Assembly: GCF_009827515.1 (NCBI RefSeq)
Contig: NZ_WTYO01000002.1
Location: forward strand, 434,001 to 498,000
Direction of reading: 5' to 3'
DNA from: Pelagerythrobacter marinus
GTDB taxonomy: Bacteria > Pseudomonadota > Alphaproteobacteria > Sphingomonadales > Sphingomonadaceae
Length of the DNA stretch: 64,000 nt
The translations under genes and the position numbers were made by a program. Numbering within the stretch: position 1 is the stretch's first letter; each line of letters opens with the position of its first letter. Under the pieces are notes generated by a model. That model was not told the DNA's origin and searched no databases. It worked only from the letters and a program-made list of their open reading frames with translations. Shown one piece after another: positions 52,675 to 62,606 of the stretch.

Positions 52675-55600
52675 ATGCCCGATCTCCAACACATCCTGGC
52701 GGCGGACAAGCCGCTCACCCTCGCCTCGGTCGCGCGCGGGGCGCAGCCGCTCGTCATGGCCGACCTCGCGCGCGCGGCGGGCGGGCGGGCAGTCTTCGTC
52801 GCGCCCGACGATGCGGCGATGCGCGCCGTCGCCGAGGCCGCGCAGTACTTCGCCCCCGAACTGGACGTGATCGAGTTCCCGGCCTGGGACTGCCTGCCGT
52901 ACGACCGCGCCAGCCCCGCCCTTTCGGTCAGCGCAAGCCGGCTGGCAGCCCTTCATCGGCTCCAGGCCGGCAAGGCCGGGGCGCAGCTGCTGGTCACCAC
53001 CGCCAATGCCCTGCTCCAGCGCGTCCTGACCCCGTTCCGCATTCGCGAAAGCGTGCGCGATTTCCGCCCCGGGGTGGAAATCGGGCGCGAGAGTCTCTCC
53101 GCGCTGCTCCAGCGCCAGGGCTACGGCCGCACCGATACGGTGGTGGACAAGGGCGAATACGCGGTCCGCGGATCGATCGTGGACGTCTTTCCTTCCGGGA
53201 TGGAGGAAGGGCTGCGGCTCGATTTCTTCGGCGACGAGCTGGAAAGCCTGCGCAGCTTCGACCCCTCGACGCAGATGAGCACCGGGGTGCTCGATTCGCA
53301 CCTCATCCTTCCCGCGAGCGAGGCCCTGCTCGACGATGACAGCATCAAGCGCTTCCGCGGCCGTTACCGCGAGCTTTTCGGCGCCAATGCCACGCAGGAC
53401 CCGCTTTACGAGGCGGTGAGCGAGGGGCGGCGGCTGGCGGGAATGGAACACTGGCTGCCGCTGTTCGAGGAACGGATGGCGACCCTGTTCGATCATCTCG
53501 ATCCGCACGACCTCGTGGTCATCGATTCGGCCGCGCTCCAGGCCGCGGAGGAGCGCCTGACCGACATTGCCGATTACCACGACCAGCGCCGGAGCACCGG
53601 CGGCCAGGCCAAGGGCAGCTATCGCCCGCTGGCACCCGATGCGCTCTACCTGGCGCAGGAAGAGTTCGGCGCGGCGCTCCAGTCCCGCCCGGTCCACCGC
53701 ACGACCATATTCGCCGAGCCCGAGGGGACGGGCGTGGTCGATTTCGGCTTCTCCTCGGCCCGCGACTTCGCACCCGAGCGGGCCCGCGGCGACAACGTGT
53801 ACGAGAGCGCCGCCGAACACTTGCGCGCGGTCGCGAAATCGGGCCGCAAGGCGCTCTTCGCCGCCTATTCGCCCGGCAGCCGTGCCCGCATCGCCTCGAT
53901 CCTGTCCGAAGCGGGGGCGCAAACCCGGCTCGCCGACGGATGGCAGGAAGCGCTGGGCACTGCCGCCAAGGGGAGCCCGGCGGCACTCGTCCTGCCGCTC
54001 GAAACCGGCTTCGCCAACGACGAGATGGAGCTGGTGACCGAGCAGGACGTGCTCGGCGACCGGCTCGTGCGGCGCAAGAAGCGGCGCAAGGATTCCGATG
54101 CCTTCCTGGCCGAGCTGTCGGCGCTCAACCGGGGCGACCTGGTGGTCCACGTCGAACACGGGATCGGCAAGTACATCGGGCTGGAGCCGATCGCGGTCGG
54201 CAAGAGCCAGCACGATTGCGTGATGCTGGAATACAAGGGCGGCGACAAGCTCTACATCCCGGTCGAGAACATCGACGTGCTCAGCCAGTACGGCAGCAGC
54301 GAGGACGCGGTCATGCTCGACCGCCTCGGCGGCGAGGCCTGGCAGAAGCGCCGTGCGCGCCTGAAGGAGCGGATCCGCGAGATCGCCGGCGAACTGATGC
54401 AGGTCGCCGCGCAGCGCGCGTTGAAGAAAGCCCCCGCGCTCGAGCCCGAGGAGGCGAGTTACAACCAGTTCGTCGATCGCTTCCCCTGGCAGGAAACCGA
54501 CGACCAGGACCGCGCGATCCAGGATGTCCTGGACGACCTGGCGCAGGGGCGCCCGATGGATCGCCTGGTCTGCGGCGACGTCGGCTTCGGCAAGACCGAG
54601 GTCGCGCTGCGCGCGGCCTTCGTCGCGGCGATGGCGGGCCAGCAGGTCGCGGTCGTCGCCCCCACGACCCTCCTCGCGCGCCAGCACTACGCCAATTTCA
54701 TCGAACGCTTCGCCGGCTTCCCGCTGCGGATCGGCCGCCTCTCGCGCCTCGTGCCGGCCAAGGAAATGGCCGAAACGCGCGAGGCGCTGGCCGCCGGGCA
54801 GGTCGACATCGTCGTCGGCACCCACGCGATCCTGTCGAAGACCACGAAGTTCCGCGACCTCGGCCTCGTCATCGTGGACGAGGAGCAGCGCTTCGGCGTG
54901 ACCCACAAGGAGAAGCTCAAACAGCTGCGGGCCGACGTGCACGTGCTCACCCTCACCGCCACGCCGATCCCGCGCACGCTGCAGATGGCGATGAGCGGCC
55001 TGCGCGAGCTTTCGACGATCCAGACGCCGCCGGTCGATCGCCTCGCGGTGCGGACTTACGTGATGGAGTGGGACGACATGGTGATGCGCGAGGCCCTGCT
55101 GCGCGAACACCACCGCGGCGGGCAGAGCTTCATCGTCGTCCCCCGCATTTCGGACATGGAGCAGGTTTCGGACTGGCTCCACGAGAACGTGCCCGAAGTG
55201 AAATTCGTCGCCGCCCACGGCCAGATGGGGGCGAACGAGATCGAGGAACGGATGAGCGCCTTCTACGAGGGCAAGTACGACGTGCTCCTTTCCACCACCA
55301 TCGTCGAAAGCGGGCTCGACCTGCCCAGCGCCAACACGATCATCATCCACCGGGCGGACATCTTCGGCCTGGCCCAGCTCTACCAGCTGCGCGGCCGCGT
55401 CGGCCGGTCGAAGCTGCGCGCCTATGCCTACCTGACGTACGAGAAGGACGTGACCCTGTCAGAAGTGGCGGAGAAACGGCTCAAGGTCTTGGGCGATCTC
55501 GACAGCCTCGGCGCGGGTTTCCAGCTGGCGAGCCACGATCTCGACATCCGCGGGGCCGGCAACCTGCTGGGCGACGAGCAGTCGGGCCATATTCGCGAGG

Positions 55601-56169
55601 TCGGCTTCGAGCTCTACCAGTCGATGCTGGAGGACGCGATCCTCGCCGCCAAGGCCGGCGACGCCGGGCTGGAGCGCGACGACGGGCCGCTGAGCCCGCA
55701 GATCACGGTCGATGCCCCGATCATGATCCCCGACGACTATGTCCCCGACCTGGCCGTGCGCATGGCGCTCTATCGCCGGTTGAACGACGCGAAGAACAAG
55801 GCGGAGATCGAGGCCATGGCCGCCGAGATGATCGACCGTTTCGGCCCGCTGCCCGATGCCACCGCCAACCTCGTCCGCCTGATCGAGATCAAGCACCAGG
55901 CGATCGAGGCCAATATCGCCAAGATCGACGTCGGCGCGCGCGGCACGCTGGTGACGTTCCACAACGACGACTTCCCCGACCCGGCCGGGCTGCTCGCCTA
56001 TGTCGAGCGGCTGAAGGACACGGCGAAGCTGCGGCCCGACATGAAGCTGGTGATCAGCCGCGCCTGGGGCGATCCGCGCTCGCGCCTCAACGGCCTGTTC
56101 CAGCTCACCAAGGGGCTGAGCGGGATCGCGCGCAAGGCGGCGCGCAGGCGGGGCGAGGCGGCGGCCTAG
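52675..56169 (+). CDS. mfd: Transcription-repair coupling factor Mfd
   Basis: 1164 aa. UvrB-like N-terminal modules (EFPAWDCLPYDRASP, RGSIVDVFPSGMEEGLRLDFFGDELESL), a RNA-polymerase-binding module (GDLVVHVEHGIGKYIG, LEYKGGDKLYIPVENI), RecG-like translocase motifs (CGDVGFGKTEVALRAA, VDEEQRFGV, QLRGRVGRS) and a C-terminal TRCF domain. Displaces stalled RNA polymerase and recruits UvrA. Confidence 0.96.
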   Translation: MPDLQHILAADKPLTLASVARGAQPLVMADLARAAGGRAVFVAPDDAAMRAVAEAAQYFAPELDVIEFPAWDCLPYDRASPALSVSASRLAALHRLQAGKAGAQLLVTTANALLQRVLTPFRIRESVRDFRPGVEIGRESLSALLQRQGYGRTDTVVDKGEYAVRGSIVDVFPSGMEEGLRLDFFGDELESLRSFDPSTQMSTGVLDSHLILPASEALLDDDSIKRFRGRYRELFGANATQDPLYEAVSEGRRLAGMEHWLPLFEERMATLFDHLDPHDLVVIDSAALQAAEERLTDIADYHDQRRSTGGQAKGSYRPLAPDALYLAQEEFGAALQSRPVHRTTIFAEPEGTGVVDFGFSSARDFAPERARGDNVYESAAEHLRAVAKSGRKALFAAYSPGSRARIASILSEAGAQTRLADGWQEALGTAAKGSPAALVLPLETGFANDEMELVTEQDVLGDRLVRRKKRRKDSDAFLAELSALNRGDLVVHVEHGIGKYIGLEPIAVGKSQHDCVMLEYKGGDKLYIPVENIDVLSQYGSSEDAVMLDRLGGEAWQKRRARLKERIREIAGELMQVAAQRALKKAPALEPEEASYNQFVDRFPWQETDDQDRAIQDVLDDLAQGRPMDRLVCGDVGFGKTEVALRAAFVAAMAGQQVAVVAPTTLLARQHYANFIERFAGFPLRIGRLSRLVPAKEMAETREALAAGQVDIVVGTHAILSKTTKFRDLGLVIVDEEQRFGVTHKEKLKQLRADVHVLTLTATPIPRTLQMAMSGLRELSTIQTPPVDRLAVRTYVMEWDDMVMREALLREHHRGGQSFIVVPRISDMEQVSDWLHENVPEVKFVAAHGQMGANEIEERMSAFYEGKYDVLLSTTIVESGLDLPSANTIIIHRADIFGLAQLYQLRGRVGRSKLRAYAYLTYEKDVTLSEVAEKRLKVLGDLDSLGAGFQLASHDLDIRGAGNLLGDEQSGHIREVGFELYQSMLEDAILAAKAGDAGLERDDGPLSPQITVDAPIMIPDDYVPDLAVRMALYRRLNDAKNKAEIEAMAAEMIDRFGPLPDATANLVRLIEIKHQAIEANIAKIDVGARGTLVTFHNDDFPDPAGLLAYVERLKDTAKLRPDMKLVISRAWGDPRSRLNGLFQLTKGLSGIARKAARRRGEAAA

Positions 56170-56990
56170 GCGTCGCCGGGGGCGCCCCCTGCCCCGTCGC
56201 GCGCGAAGGCCGCGAAGGCGCCCGCGTCCATCGGTCGTGCCCGCAGGAACCCCTGGTAGAGCACGCAGCCTTCCGCGCGCACCGCGGCCAGCTGGGCCTC
56301 GCGCTCGATCCCCTCGGCGATCACCGCGATATCGAGCGCGCCGGCCAAGGCCACGATGGCGCGCAGGATCGCGAGATCGCGCGGATCGGTGACGATCCCC
56401 TCCACCATCGACCGGTCGAGCTTCAGGTAATGCAGCGGCAGGACCTTGAGATAGCGGAAGTTGCAGAACCCCGCGCCGAAATCGTCGAGCGCCAGCCGCA
56501 TCCCGTCGGCGGCGAGGCGGGCGAGCTGGCGGGCGCTGCCCTCGATATCGCGCACCAGCGCATGCTCGGTCAGCTCCAGGGTCAGCCGGTCGGGCGGGAA
56601 CGATGCCTGTCCGACGATCGCGGTCAGCGCATCGGCGAAGTCCGGCGCGGCAATATCGGCGGCCGTGACGTTGAGCGACAGGCGCAAGGGCGCGCGCCAG
56701 CCGGCCGCGTCGTCCAGCGCGCGCGCGGCGACATGGCGCGTGAGCCTTTCGGACATCCCCGCCCGCGCCGCCAGCGAGAACATCGCCTCCGCCCCGATCT
56801 GCCCGCGCGCGGGGTGATTCCAGCGCGCAAGCGCCTCGGCCCCGACCAGGCTGCCATCCTCGCACGCGAACTGCGGTTGGTAGAGAACCTCGATCTGGCC
56901 TTCGGCAAAGGCCGCCGCCAGCTCGGCAGCGATCGTCTCGTCGTTCTTGCGGCGATCGGCGGAGGTCCGGCGTTCGCGAATCGGCAGCAT
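56166..56990 (-). CDS. Stand-alone EAL-domain cyclic-di-GMP phosphodiesterase
   Basis: 274 aa from ATG 56990 (GAGGG nine bases upstream; ATG 56999 is an alternative). Active-site motifs are intact: GAEALARW, LTLELTEHAL, LALDDFGAGFCNFRYLK, YLKLDRSMV, IAEGIERE and YQGFLRARPM. No membrane segment, GGDEF or sensor domain, so a soluble enzyme, likely active. Its stop codon shares a CTAG with the convergent mfd stop. Confidence 0.9.
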   Translation of the reverse strand: MLPIRERRTSADRRKNDETIAAELAAAFAEGQIEVLYQPQFACEDGSLVGAEALARWNHPARGQIGAEAMFSLAARAGMSERLTRHVAARALDDAAGWRAPLRLSLNVTAADIAAPDFADALTAIVGQASFPPDRLTLELTEHALVRDIEGSARQLARLAADGMRLALDDFGAGFCNFRYLKVLPLHYLKLDRSMVEGIVTDPRDLAILRAIVALAGALDIAVIAEGIEREAQLAAVRAEGCVLYQGFLRARPMDAGAFAAFARDGAGGAPGDA

Positions 56991-57112
56991 TGATTTCATC
57001 CCTCGCTCGATGGCGCAAACCGCCCCGCGCGTCTGCCCGTCGCCGGCGCGCGTTGCAAATCGAGACGCCCGCCCATAGGTTGCGCGCCGGGCAGGGACGG
57101 AGCCTCCGTTAA

Positions 57113-57901
57113 ATGAGTGTTTCCAACGAATTTTCGCGGCTGGCAATGGTCGCTTCGGACAGCGAACGCGCCCAGGCCGCGGCGCACGAGCTGCGCGAGG
57201 CGATGAGCTTCTGCCCGATCGAGGAGGCGGAGGCCGTGGCCGTCATCGGCGGCGACGGCTTCATGCTGCAAACGCTGCACCAGATGCTCGACAGCGGAAA
57301 GATCAAGCCGGTCTACGGCATCAACCTCGGCACGGTCGGCTTCCTGATGAACCGCTATCGCAAGAGCGGCAACCTGCTCGACAAGGTCAACCGCGCGCGC
57401 GCCTTCCAGATTGCGCCGCTGCGGATGGAGGCCGTCACCCAGGACGGCGCGACCACCACTTTCTGCGCGATCAACGAGGTGTCGCTGCTGCGTGAAACCC
57501 GGCAGACGGCGAAGATCGAGGTCTCGGTCAACGACCGGGTGCGGATCGCGGAACTGGTCTGCGACGGCGTGCTGGTGGCGACGCCGGCCGGCTCCACCGC
57601 CTACAACCTTTCGGCCCATGGCCCGATCCTGCCGCTCGATTCGCAGCTTCTCGCCCTCACCCCGATCAGCCCGTTCCGCCCGCGCCGGTGGAACGGGGCC
57701 CTGCTGCCCGATCGCAGCCGCATCCAGCTCCGCGTGCGCGAGCCGGCCAAGCGCCCGGTCTCGGCCGTTGCCGACCAGAAGGAAGTGCGCGACGTGGCCG
57801 AGGTGACGCTGGAAATCGCGCGCGAACTGCAGCTGACATTGCTGTTCGATCCGGGCCACGCGCTCGACGAACGGATCGTGGCGGAACAGTTCATCGCCTG
57901 A
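57113..57901 (+). CDS. nadK: NAD kinase
   Basis: 262 aa. GGDG motif in AVIGGDGFMLQTLHQM (residues 46-49), INLGTVGFLMN, and ATPAGSTAYNLSAHGPILP for ATP and NAD binding. Makes NADP. Compact form usual in alphaproteobacteria. Divergent from the EAL gene. Confidence 0.95.
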   Translation: MSVSNEFSRLAMVASDSERAQAAAHELREAMSFCPIEEAEAVAVIGGDGFMLQTLHQMLDSGKIKPVYGINLGTVGFLMNRYRKSGNLLDKVNRARAFQIAPLRMEAVTQDGATTTFCAINEVSLLRETRQTAKIEVSVNDRVRIAELVCDGVLVATPAGSTAYNLSAHGPILPLDSQLLALTPISPFRPRRWNGALLPDRSRIQLRVREPAKRPVSAVADQKEVRDVAEVTLEIARELQLTLLFDPGHALDERIVAEQFIA

Positions 57902-57937
57902 CATGCGGCGCGCGCGAAAACAGGGTGCAGCACCCCC

Positions 57938-57966
57938 TTGCCAAAGCCGAAACGCGCCCATATAGG
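57938..57966 (+). promoter_or_regulatory. Promoter of tRNA-Asn
   Basis: TTGCCA (57938-57943) and TATAGG (57961-57966) with a 17-bp spacer, then CGC, 26 bp before the tRNA. Same hexamers and spacing as the tRNA-Pro promoter. Confidence 0.6.
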
Positions 57967-57992
57967 CGCACCCCTGTCCGCACCGAGACTGT

Positions 57993-58067
57993 TCCCCGAT
58001 AGCTCAGCGGTAGAGTAGGTGACTGTTAATCACTTGGTCGTTGGTTCGAATCCAACTCGGGGAGCCA
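57993..58067 (+). tRNA. tRNA-Asn (anticodon GTT)
   Basis: 75 nt with encoded CCA. Acceptor TCCCCGA/TCGGGGA, anticodon loop CTGTTAA giving GTT, T arm TTGG/TTCGAAT/CCAA. A dedicated tRNA-Asn does not by itself tell whether AspS is discriminating. Confidence 0.96.
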
Positions 58068-58083
58068 CTCGGTGGCGGACATG

Positions 58084-58122
58084 AAAAAGGGCGCGGCGGG
58101 TCATCCCCTCCGCGCCCTTTTT
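58084..58122. terminator. Bidirectional intrinsic terminator (tRNA-Asn / secA)
   Basis: A 13-bp perfect stem, AAAAAGGGCGCGG with its complement, around a 13-base loop. Both strands end in five T residues, so it can stop the tRNA transcript on the plus strand and secA on the minus strand, 52 bp after the secA stop. Confidence 0.85.
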
Positions 58123-58174
58123 CATGCTGGACCCGTCGTTCATGCCGGGGCACGGAGCCCCGGCGAGCGCGCAC

Positions 58175-60922
58175 TCACCCGGCCGCGCCGTGGCAATGCT
58201 TGTACTTGTTGCCCGAACCGCACGGGCACGGGGCGTTGCGGCTGATGTCCATGCCGGCATAGGGGTTTTCCGGTGCCGAGCCGCCGGGGCCGGCGGCGGC
58301 CCTGGGGCTGCCGGCCAGCGCGCCGAACAGCGCCGCGCGCCCGGCGGAACCGTCGCCGTCCGCCGAATTGTCCAGCCCGGTCAGCGGGTCGATATGCCCG
58401 GTCAGAAAATCGGGCAGGTCGGGCAGTTCCTGCTGCGGCGGGGCGGCGATACGCAGCTCGCTCTTCAGCAGGATGCCCGTCACGTCCTCGCGCAGCTTGT
58501 CGAGCATCGATTCGAACAGGCCGAACGCTTCCTGCTTGTATTCGTTGATCGGCTGTTTCTGGGCATAGGCGCGCAGGAACACGACCTGCCGCAGCGCGTC
58601 GAGCGTCGCGAGGTGTTCCTTCCAGTGGAAATCGAGCCGTTCGAGCAGGATCGACTTTTCCACCTGGCGCCAGATCGTCGGGTCGTTCTCGGCGATCTTG
58701 CGCTCCATGATCGCGTCGGCCTCGCTCCGCAGACGTTCCTCGATCAGTTCCGGCTCCAGCGTGTCTTCCTGCATCCACTCGTCGATCGGCGGTTCGATGC
58801 CGATGACTTCGGCGACGCGTTCCTTCAGCCCTTCGACGTTCCACTGTTCGGGATACGATCCGGGCGGGCAGTTTTCGCGCACGATCGCGCCGACCGTGTC
58901 GTGCCGCATGTCCACGACGACGTCGTCCACCGTCTCGCTGTCCATGATCTCGGCGCGCTGTTCGTAGATGACCTTGCGCTGGTCGTTCATCACGTCGTCG
59001 TATTCGACGACCTGCTTGCGGATGTCGTAATTGCGCGCCTCGACCTTCTTCTGGGCGGTCTCGATCGCCTTGGAAAGCCAGCGCGATCCGATCGCCTCGC
59101 CGTCCTCCAGGTTCGAATTCATCATCCGCGCGAACAGCGTGTCGGGCCCGAAGATGCGCAGCAGGTCGTCTTCCAGGCAGAGGTAGAACCGCGAAAGGCC
59201 CGGATCGCCCTGGCGGCCCGAACGGCCGCGCAGCTGGTTGTCGATACGGCGCGATTCGTGCCGCTCGGTGCCGAGAACGAACAGGCCGCCGGCCTCGAGC
59301 ACCTTGTCCCGCTCGGCGGCGACTTCCTGCTTGATCTTCTCGATCGCGGCGTCGCGCTCTGGCCCCTCGGGCATGTCGCGCAGCTCGTCCTCGATCCGGA
59401 AATCGACATTGCCGCCCAGCTGGATGTCGGTCCCGCGGCCGGCCATGTTGGTCGCGATGGTAACCGCGCCCAGCCGGCCCGCCTGGGCCACGATATGCGC
59501 TTCCATCTCGTGGAAACGGGCGTTGAGCACGGCGTGCTTCACGCCTTCTTCGTCAAGGAACTTCGACAGCAGTTCGGACTTCTCGATCGACACGGTGCCG
59601 ACCAGGACGGGCTGGCCGATCTCGTTCTTCTCGCGGATCGCCTTGGCGATCGCCTTGAACTTGTCCTGCGTGTTCTTGTAGAATTCGTCTTCCTCGTCGA
59701 TCCGCTGGACCGGGACGTTGGTCGGGATCTCGACCACGTTCATCTTGTAGATGTCCCAGAACTCGGCCGCTTCCGTGGCGGCGGTGCCGGTCATGCCGGA
59801 AAGCTTCGGATACATGCGGAAATAGTTCTGGAAGGTGATCGAGGCCATCGTCTGGTTCTCCGGCTCGATCTTCACCCCTTCCTTGGCCTCGACCGCCTGG
59901 TGCAGGCCGTTCGACCAGCGGCGGCCGTCCATCATGCGCCCGGTGAACTCGTCGATGATGACGACCTTGCCGTCCTTCACGATGTAGTCGGTATCGCGCT
60001 TGAACATCACGTTCGCCTTCAGCGCCTGGTCGAGGTGGTGGACGACCTGGGTATTCTCCACGTCGTAGAGGTTCTCGGTCTCCAGCAGGCCGGCTTCGGC
60101 CAGCATGGTCTCGACCTTCTCGATCCCCTCTTCGGTCCAGGTGATGTTCTTGGTCTTCTCGTCGGCGTCGTAATAGCTGTCGTCGATCCGCTTCACTATC
60201 GCGTCGATCGTCGTGTAGAGTTCGCTCTTGTCCTCGGTCGGGCCGGAGATGATCAGCGGCGTGCGCGCCTCGTCGATCAGGATCGAGTCCACCTCGTCGA
60301 CGATCGCGTAGTTGAACGGGCGCTGCACCATCTGGCCGCGCTCGTGCTTCATGTTGTCGCGCAAGTAGTCGAAGCCGAACTCGTTGTTGGTGCCATAGGT
60401 GATGTCGGCCCCGTAGGCCTCGCGGCGCTGCTGCTCGTTCAGGTTCGGCACGATCACGCCGACCGTCAGCCCCAGCCAGCGATAGAGCTGCCCCATCCAT
60501 TCCGCGTCGCGGCGGGCAAGGTAGTCGTTGACGGTCACGACGTGGACGCCCTTGCCCTCGATCGCGTTGAGGTAAGTGGCCAGCGTGGCCACCAGGGTCT
60601 TGCCCTCGCCGGTGCGCATTTCGGCGATCTCGCCGCGATGGAGCACGACGCCGCCGATCATCTGCACGTCGAAATGGCGCATGCCGAGCACGCGAACCGA
60701 TGCCTCGCGCACGGTCGCGAAGGCTTCGGGCAGGATGTCGTCGAGCGTGCGCCCTTCTTCCAGCTGGGCGCGGAACTTCGCGGTCTGCGCCTGCAGCTCC
60801 TCGTCGGACAGGGCGCGGACCTGGTCTTCGAGCGCGTTGATCTGGTTGACGACCTTGCCGATCGACTTGACGTAACGGTCGTTGGAGGAACCGAAGAGGG
60901 ACTTGGCAATGGCTTGGAACAT
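58175..60922 (-). CDS. secA: Preprotein translocase ATPase SecA
   Basis: 915 aa. Walker [19 protein letters not shown]-like [15 protein letters not shown], preprotein crosslinking and helical scaffold domains, and a C-terminal zinc/SecB-binding SEC-C motif [14 protein letters not shown]. Drives secretion through SecYEG. Monocistronic, with the bidirectional terminator downstream. Confidence 0.97.
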   Translation of the reverse strand: MFQAIAKSLFGSSNDRYVKSIGKVVNQINALEDQVRALSDEELQAQTAKFRAQLEEGRTLDDILPEAFATVREASVRVLGMRHFDVQMIGGVVLHRGEIAEMRTGEGKTLVATLATYLNAIEGKGVHVVTVNDYLARRDAEWMGQLYRWLGLTVGVIVPNLNEQQRREAYGADITYGTNNEFGFDYLRDNMKHERGQMVQRPFNYAIVDEVDSILIDEARTPLIISGPTEDKSELYTTIDAIVKRIDDSYYDADEKTKNITWTEEGIEKVETMLAEAGLLETENLYDVENTQVVHHLDQALKANVMFKRDTDYIVKDGKVVIIDEFTGRMMDGRRWSNGLHQAVEAKEGVKIEPENQTMASITFQNYFRMYPKLSGMTGTAATEAAEFWDIYKMNVVEIPTNVPVQRIDEEDEFYKNTQDKFKAIAKAIREKNEIGQPVLVGTVSIEKSELLSKFLDEEGVKHAVLNARFHEMEAHIVAQAGRLGAVTIATNMAGRGTDIQLGGNVDFRIEDELRDMPEGPERDAAIEKIKQEVAAERDKVLEAGGLFVLGTERHESRRIDNQLRGRSGRQGDPGLSRFYLCLEDDLLRIFGPDTLFARMMNSNLEDGEAIGSRWLSKAIETAQKKVEARNYDIRKQVVEYDDVMNDQRKVIYEQRAEIMDSETVDDVVVDMRHDTVGAIVRENCPPGSYPEQWNVEGLKERVAEVIGIEPPIDEWMQEDTLEPELIEERLRSEADAIMERKIAENDPTIWRQVEKSILLERLDFHWKEHLATLDALRQVVFLRAYAQKQPINEYKQEAFGLFESMLDKLREDVTGILLKSELRIAAPPQQELPDLPDFLTGHIDPLTGLDNSADGDGSAGRAALFGALAGSPRAAAGPGGSAPENPYAGMDISRNAPCPCGSGNKYKHCHGAAG

Positions 60923-61019
60923 GGAAAGGGGCCCTGTCAGGACTGGAATATGGATGGGCGCCGCCCGCGCGCGGGCGCGGGCAGCTGCGAACGATCACGT
61001 GGAAAAGCGGTGGAGGCGC

Positions 61020-61292
61020 CTATTCGAAGGCGCGATCGGGTCCGAACTGGACGGTCGGGATATAGATGCGGATCGGCGCGCAGTCGCTGCAACCGGGGGC
61101 CCGGTCGGACCGCGCCGGCGGCCGGCCGCGCCGCAAGTCGGCCTCGCACCGCGGGCTCCGGCCCGGCTGTGCGGCCGCGACGCTGCCGCTGATCTCGGCA
61201 CTTGCTGCCTGCGTGAACGCCGCGCTGGCCGGCGCCCCGGCGGCAGCCAGGCCGGTAATGAGCGCAAGGCAGGCAAGAAGGCGCGTCAACAT
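61020..61292 (-). CDS. Small secreted hypothetical protein
   Basis: 90 aa. Residues 1-25 form a signal peptide (LLACLALITGLAAAGAPASA); the mature part is Arg/Pro-rich with three Cys (RSPRCEAD, PGCSDCAP) and ends IYIPTVQFGPDRAFE. No clear ribosome site; the frame continues open upstream, so the start rests on the signal peptide. Divergent from argJ, upstream of secA. Not recognised as a known family. Confidence 0.55.
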   Translation of the reverse strand: MLTRLLACLALITGLAAAGAPASAAFTQAASAEISGSVAAAQPGRSPRCEADLRRGRPPARSDRAPGCSDCAPIRIYIPTVQFGPDRAFE

Positions 61293-61379
61293 CTGGGCGC
61301 AAGATAGGGGCTGTTCGTCCCCCCGTCCACCGCGAATGGCGGATTTACCCCCGCGCCCCGCGGGGGTAGGAGCCGGCCC

Positions 61380-62606
61380 ATGAAGCTCGAACGCTCCCCC
61401 CTCGCCCGGCCGTTCCCCGACATGCCGCCGGTTGCCGGCGTCGCCCTGCGCGTCGCGCGCGCCGGGTACAAGGACTGGGGCCGATGCGACCTGACTTACG
61501 TCGAGCTGGCCGAAGGCACCGCCGTTGCGGGGGTGTTCACCCGCAACCGGTGCTGTTCGACCGAGGTCGAACTGGGCCGTGAGCAGGTGCGCGCTGGGCG
61601 CGCCCGCGGGCTGGTGGTCAACGCGGGTAACTCGAACGCCTTCACCGGCCACCGCGGGCGCGCGGCGGTGGAACAGATCATGGGCCAGGTGGCCGCCCAC
61701 CTCGGCTGCGACGAGCGCGAGGTCTTCGTCTCCTCCACCGGGGTGATCGGGGTGCCGCTGCCGCGCGACAAGGCCCGCGCCGGGGTCGCTGCCGCGCTCG
61801 AGGCGAGCGAGTGCTCGTGGGAAGATGCGGCCGCAACCATCGGAACAACCGACACTTTTCCCAAGGGCGCCCTCACCCGCGCGGTGATCGGTGATACCAC
61901 GGTGACGCTGGCGGCGATCATCAAGGGCAGCGGCATGATCGCGCCCGACATGGCGACGATGCTCGGCTACGTCTTCACCGACGCCGCGGTCGAACCGGCC
62001 TTCCTGCAGGCCCTGCTCTCCGCCGCGAACGAGCGGACCTTCTCGTGCATCACGGTGGATAGCGACACGTCCACCAGCGACACCGTGCTCGCCTTTGCCA
62101 CCGGGCAGGCGGGCAATGCGCCGCTCGCCTCGTTCGGCGATGCCGGCGCCGATGCCTTTGCCGCCGCCCTCGACGACATCTGCCGCCAGCTCGCCCATCT
62201 CGTCGTCCGCGACGGCGAGGGCGCGCGCAAGTTCATCGAAGTCGCGGTGACCGGCGCGGCCAGCAACGACAGCGCGCGCCGGATCGGCCTCGCCATTGCC
62301 AATTCGCCCCTGGTCAAGACGGCGATCGCGGGCGAGGACGCCAACTGGGGGCGCGTGGTCATGGCGGTGGGCAAGGCCGGCGAACCGGCCGACCGCGACC
62401 GTCTCTCGATCGGCTTCGGCGGCCACTGGGCCGCGCGCGACGGGCTGCCGCTGGCCGACTACGACGAGGGGCCGGTGGCCGAACACTTGCGCGGCGACGA
62501 GGTGCGGATCGACGTGGACCTGGGCCTGGGCGACGGCCGGGCCACCGTGTGGACCTGCGACCTGACGCACCAGTATATCGCGATCAACGCGGATTACCGC
62601 TCGTGA
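61380..62606 (+). CDS. argJ: Bifunctional ornithine acetyltransferase/N-acetylglutamate synthase ArgJ
   Basis: 408 aa. Arginine synthesis. Self-cleavage site is in KGSGMIAPDMATMLGY, with Thr193 as the predicted N-terminal nucleophile of the beta chain. Other landmarks are VVNAGNSNAFTGHRG and SSTGVIGVPLP. Overlaps the next gene by 4 bp (GTGA). Confidence 0.96.
   Translation: MKLERSPLARPFPDMPPVAGVALRVARAGYKDWGRCDLTYVELAEGTAVAGVFTRNRCCSTEVELGREQVRAGRARGLVVNAGNSNAFTGHRGRAAVEQIMGQVAAHLGCDEREVFVSSTGVIGVPLPRDKARAGVAAALEASECSWEDAAATIGTTDTFPKGALTRAVIGDTTVTLAAIIKGSGMIAPDMATMLGYVFTDAAVEPAFLQALLSAANERTFSCITVDSDTSTSDTVLAFATGQAGNAPLASFGDAGADAFAAALDDICRQLAHLVVRDGEGARKFIEVAVTGAASNDSARRIGLAIANSPLVKTAIAGEDANWGRVVMAVGKAGEPADRDRLSIGFGGHWAARDGLPLADYDEGPVAEHLRGDEVRIDVDLGLGDGRATVWTCDLTHQYIAINADYRS

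Noticed and set aside
52582-55350. 922-codon minus-strand open frame opposite mfd
   Set aside because: Antisense shadow of mfd with low-complexity, His/Arg/Gly-rich translation and no domain.
58124-61192. Open frame of over 1000 codons on the plus strand opposite secA
   Set aside because: It is the antisense shadow of a certain secA gene; high GC keeps antisense frames open and the translation shows no family motif.
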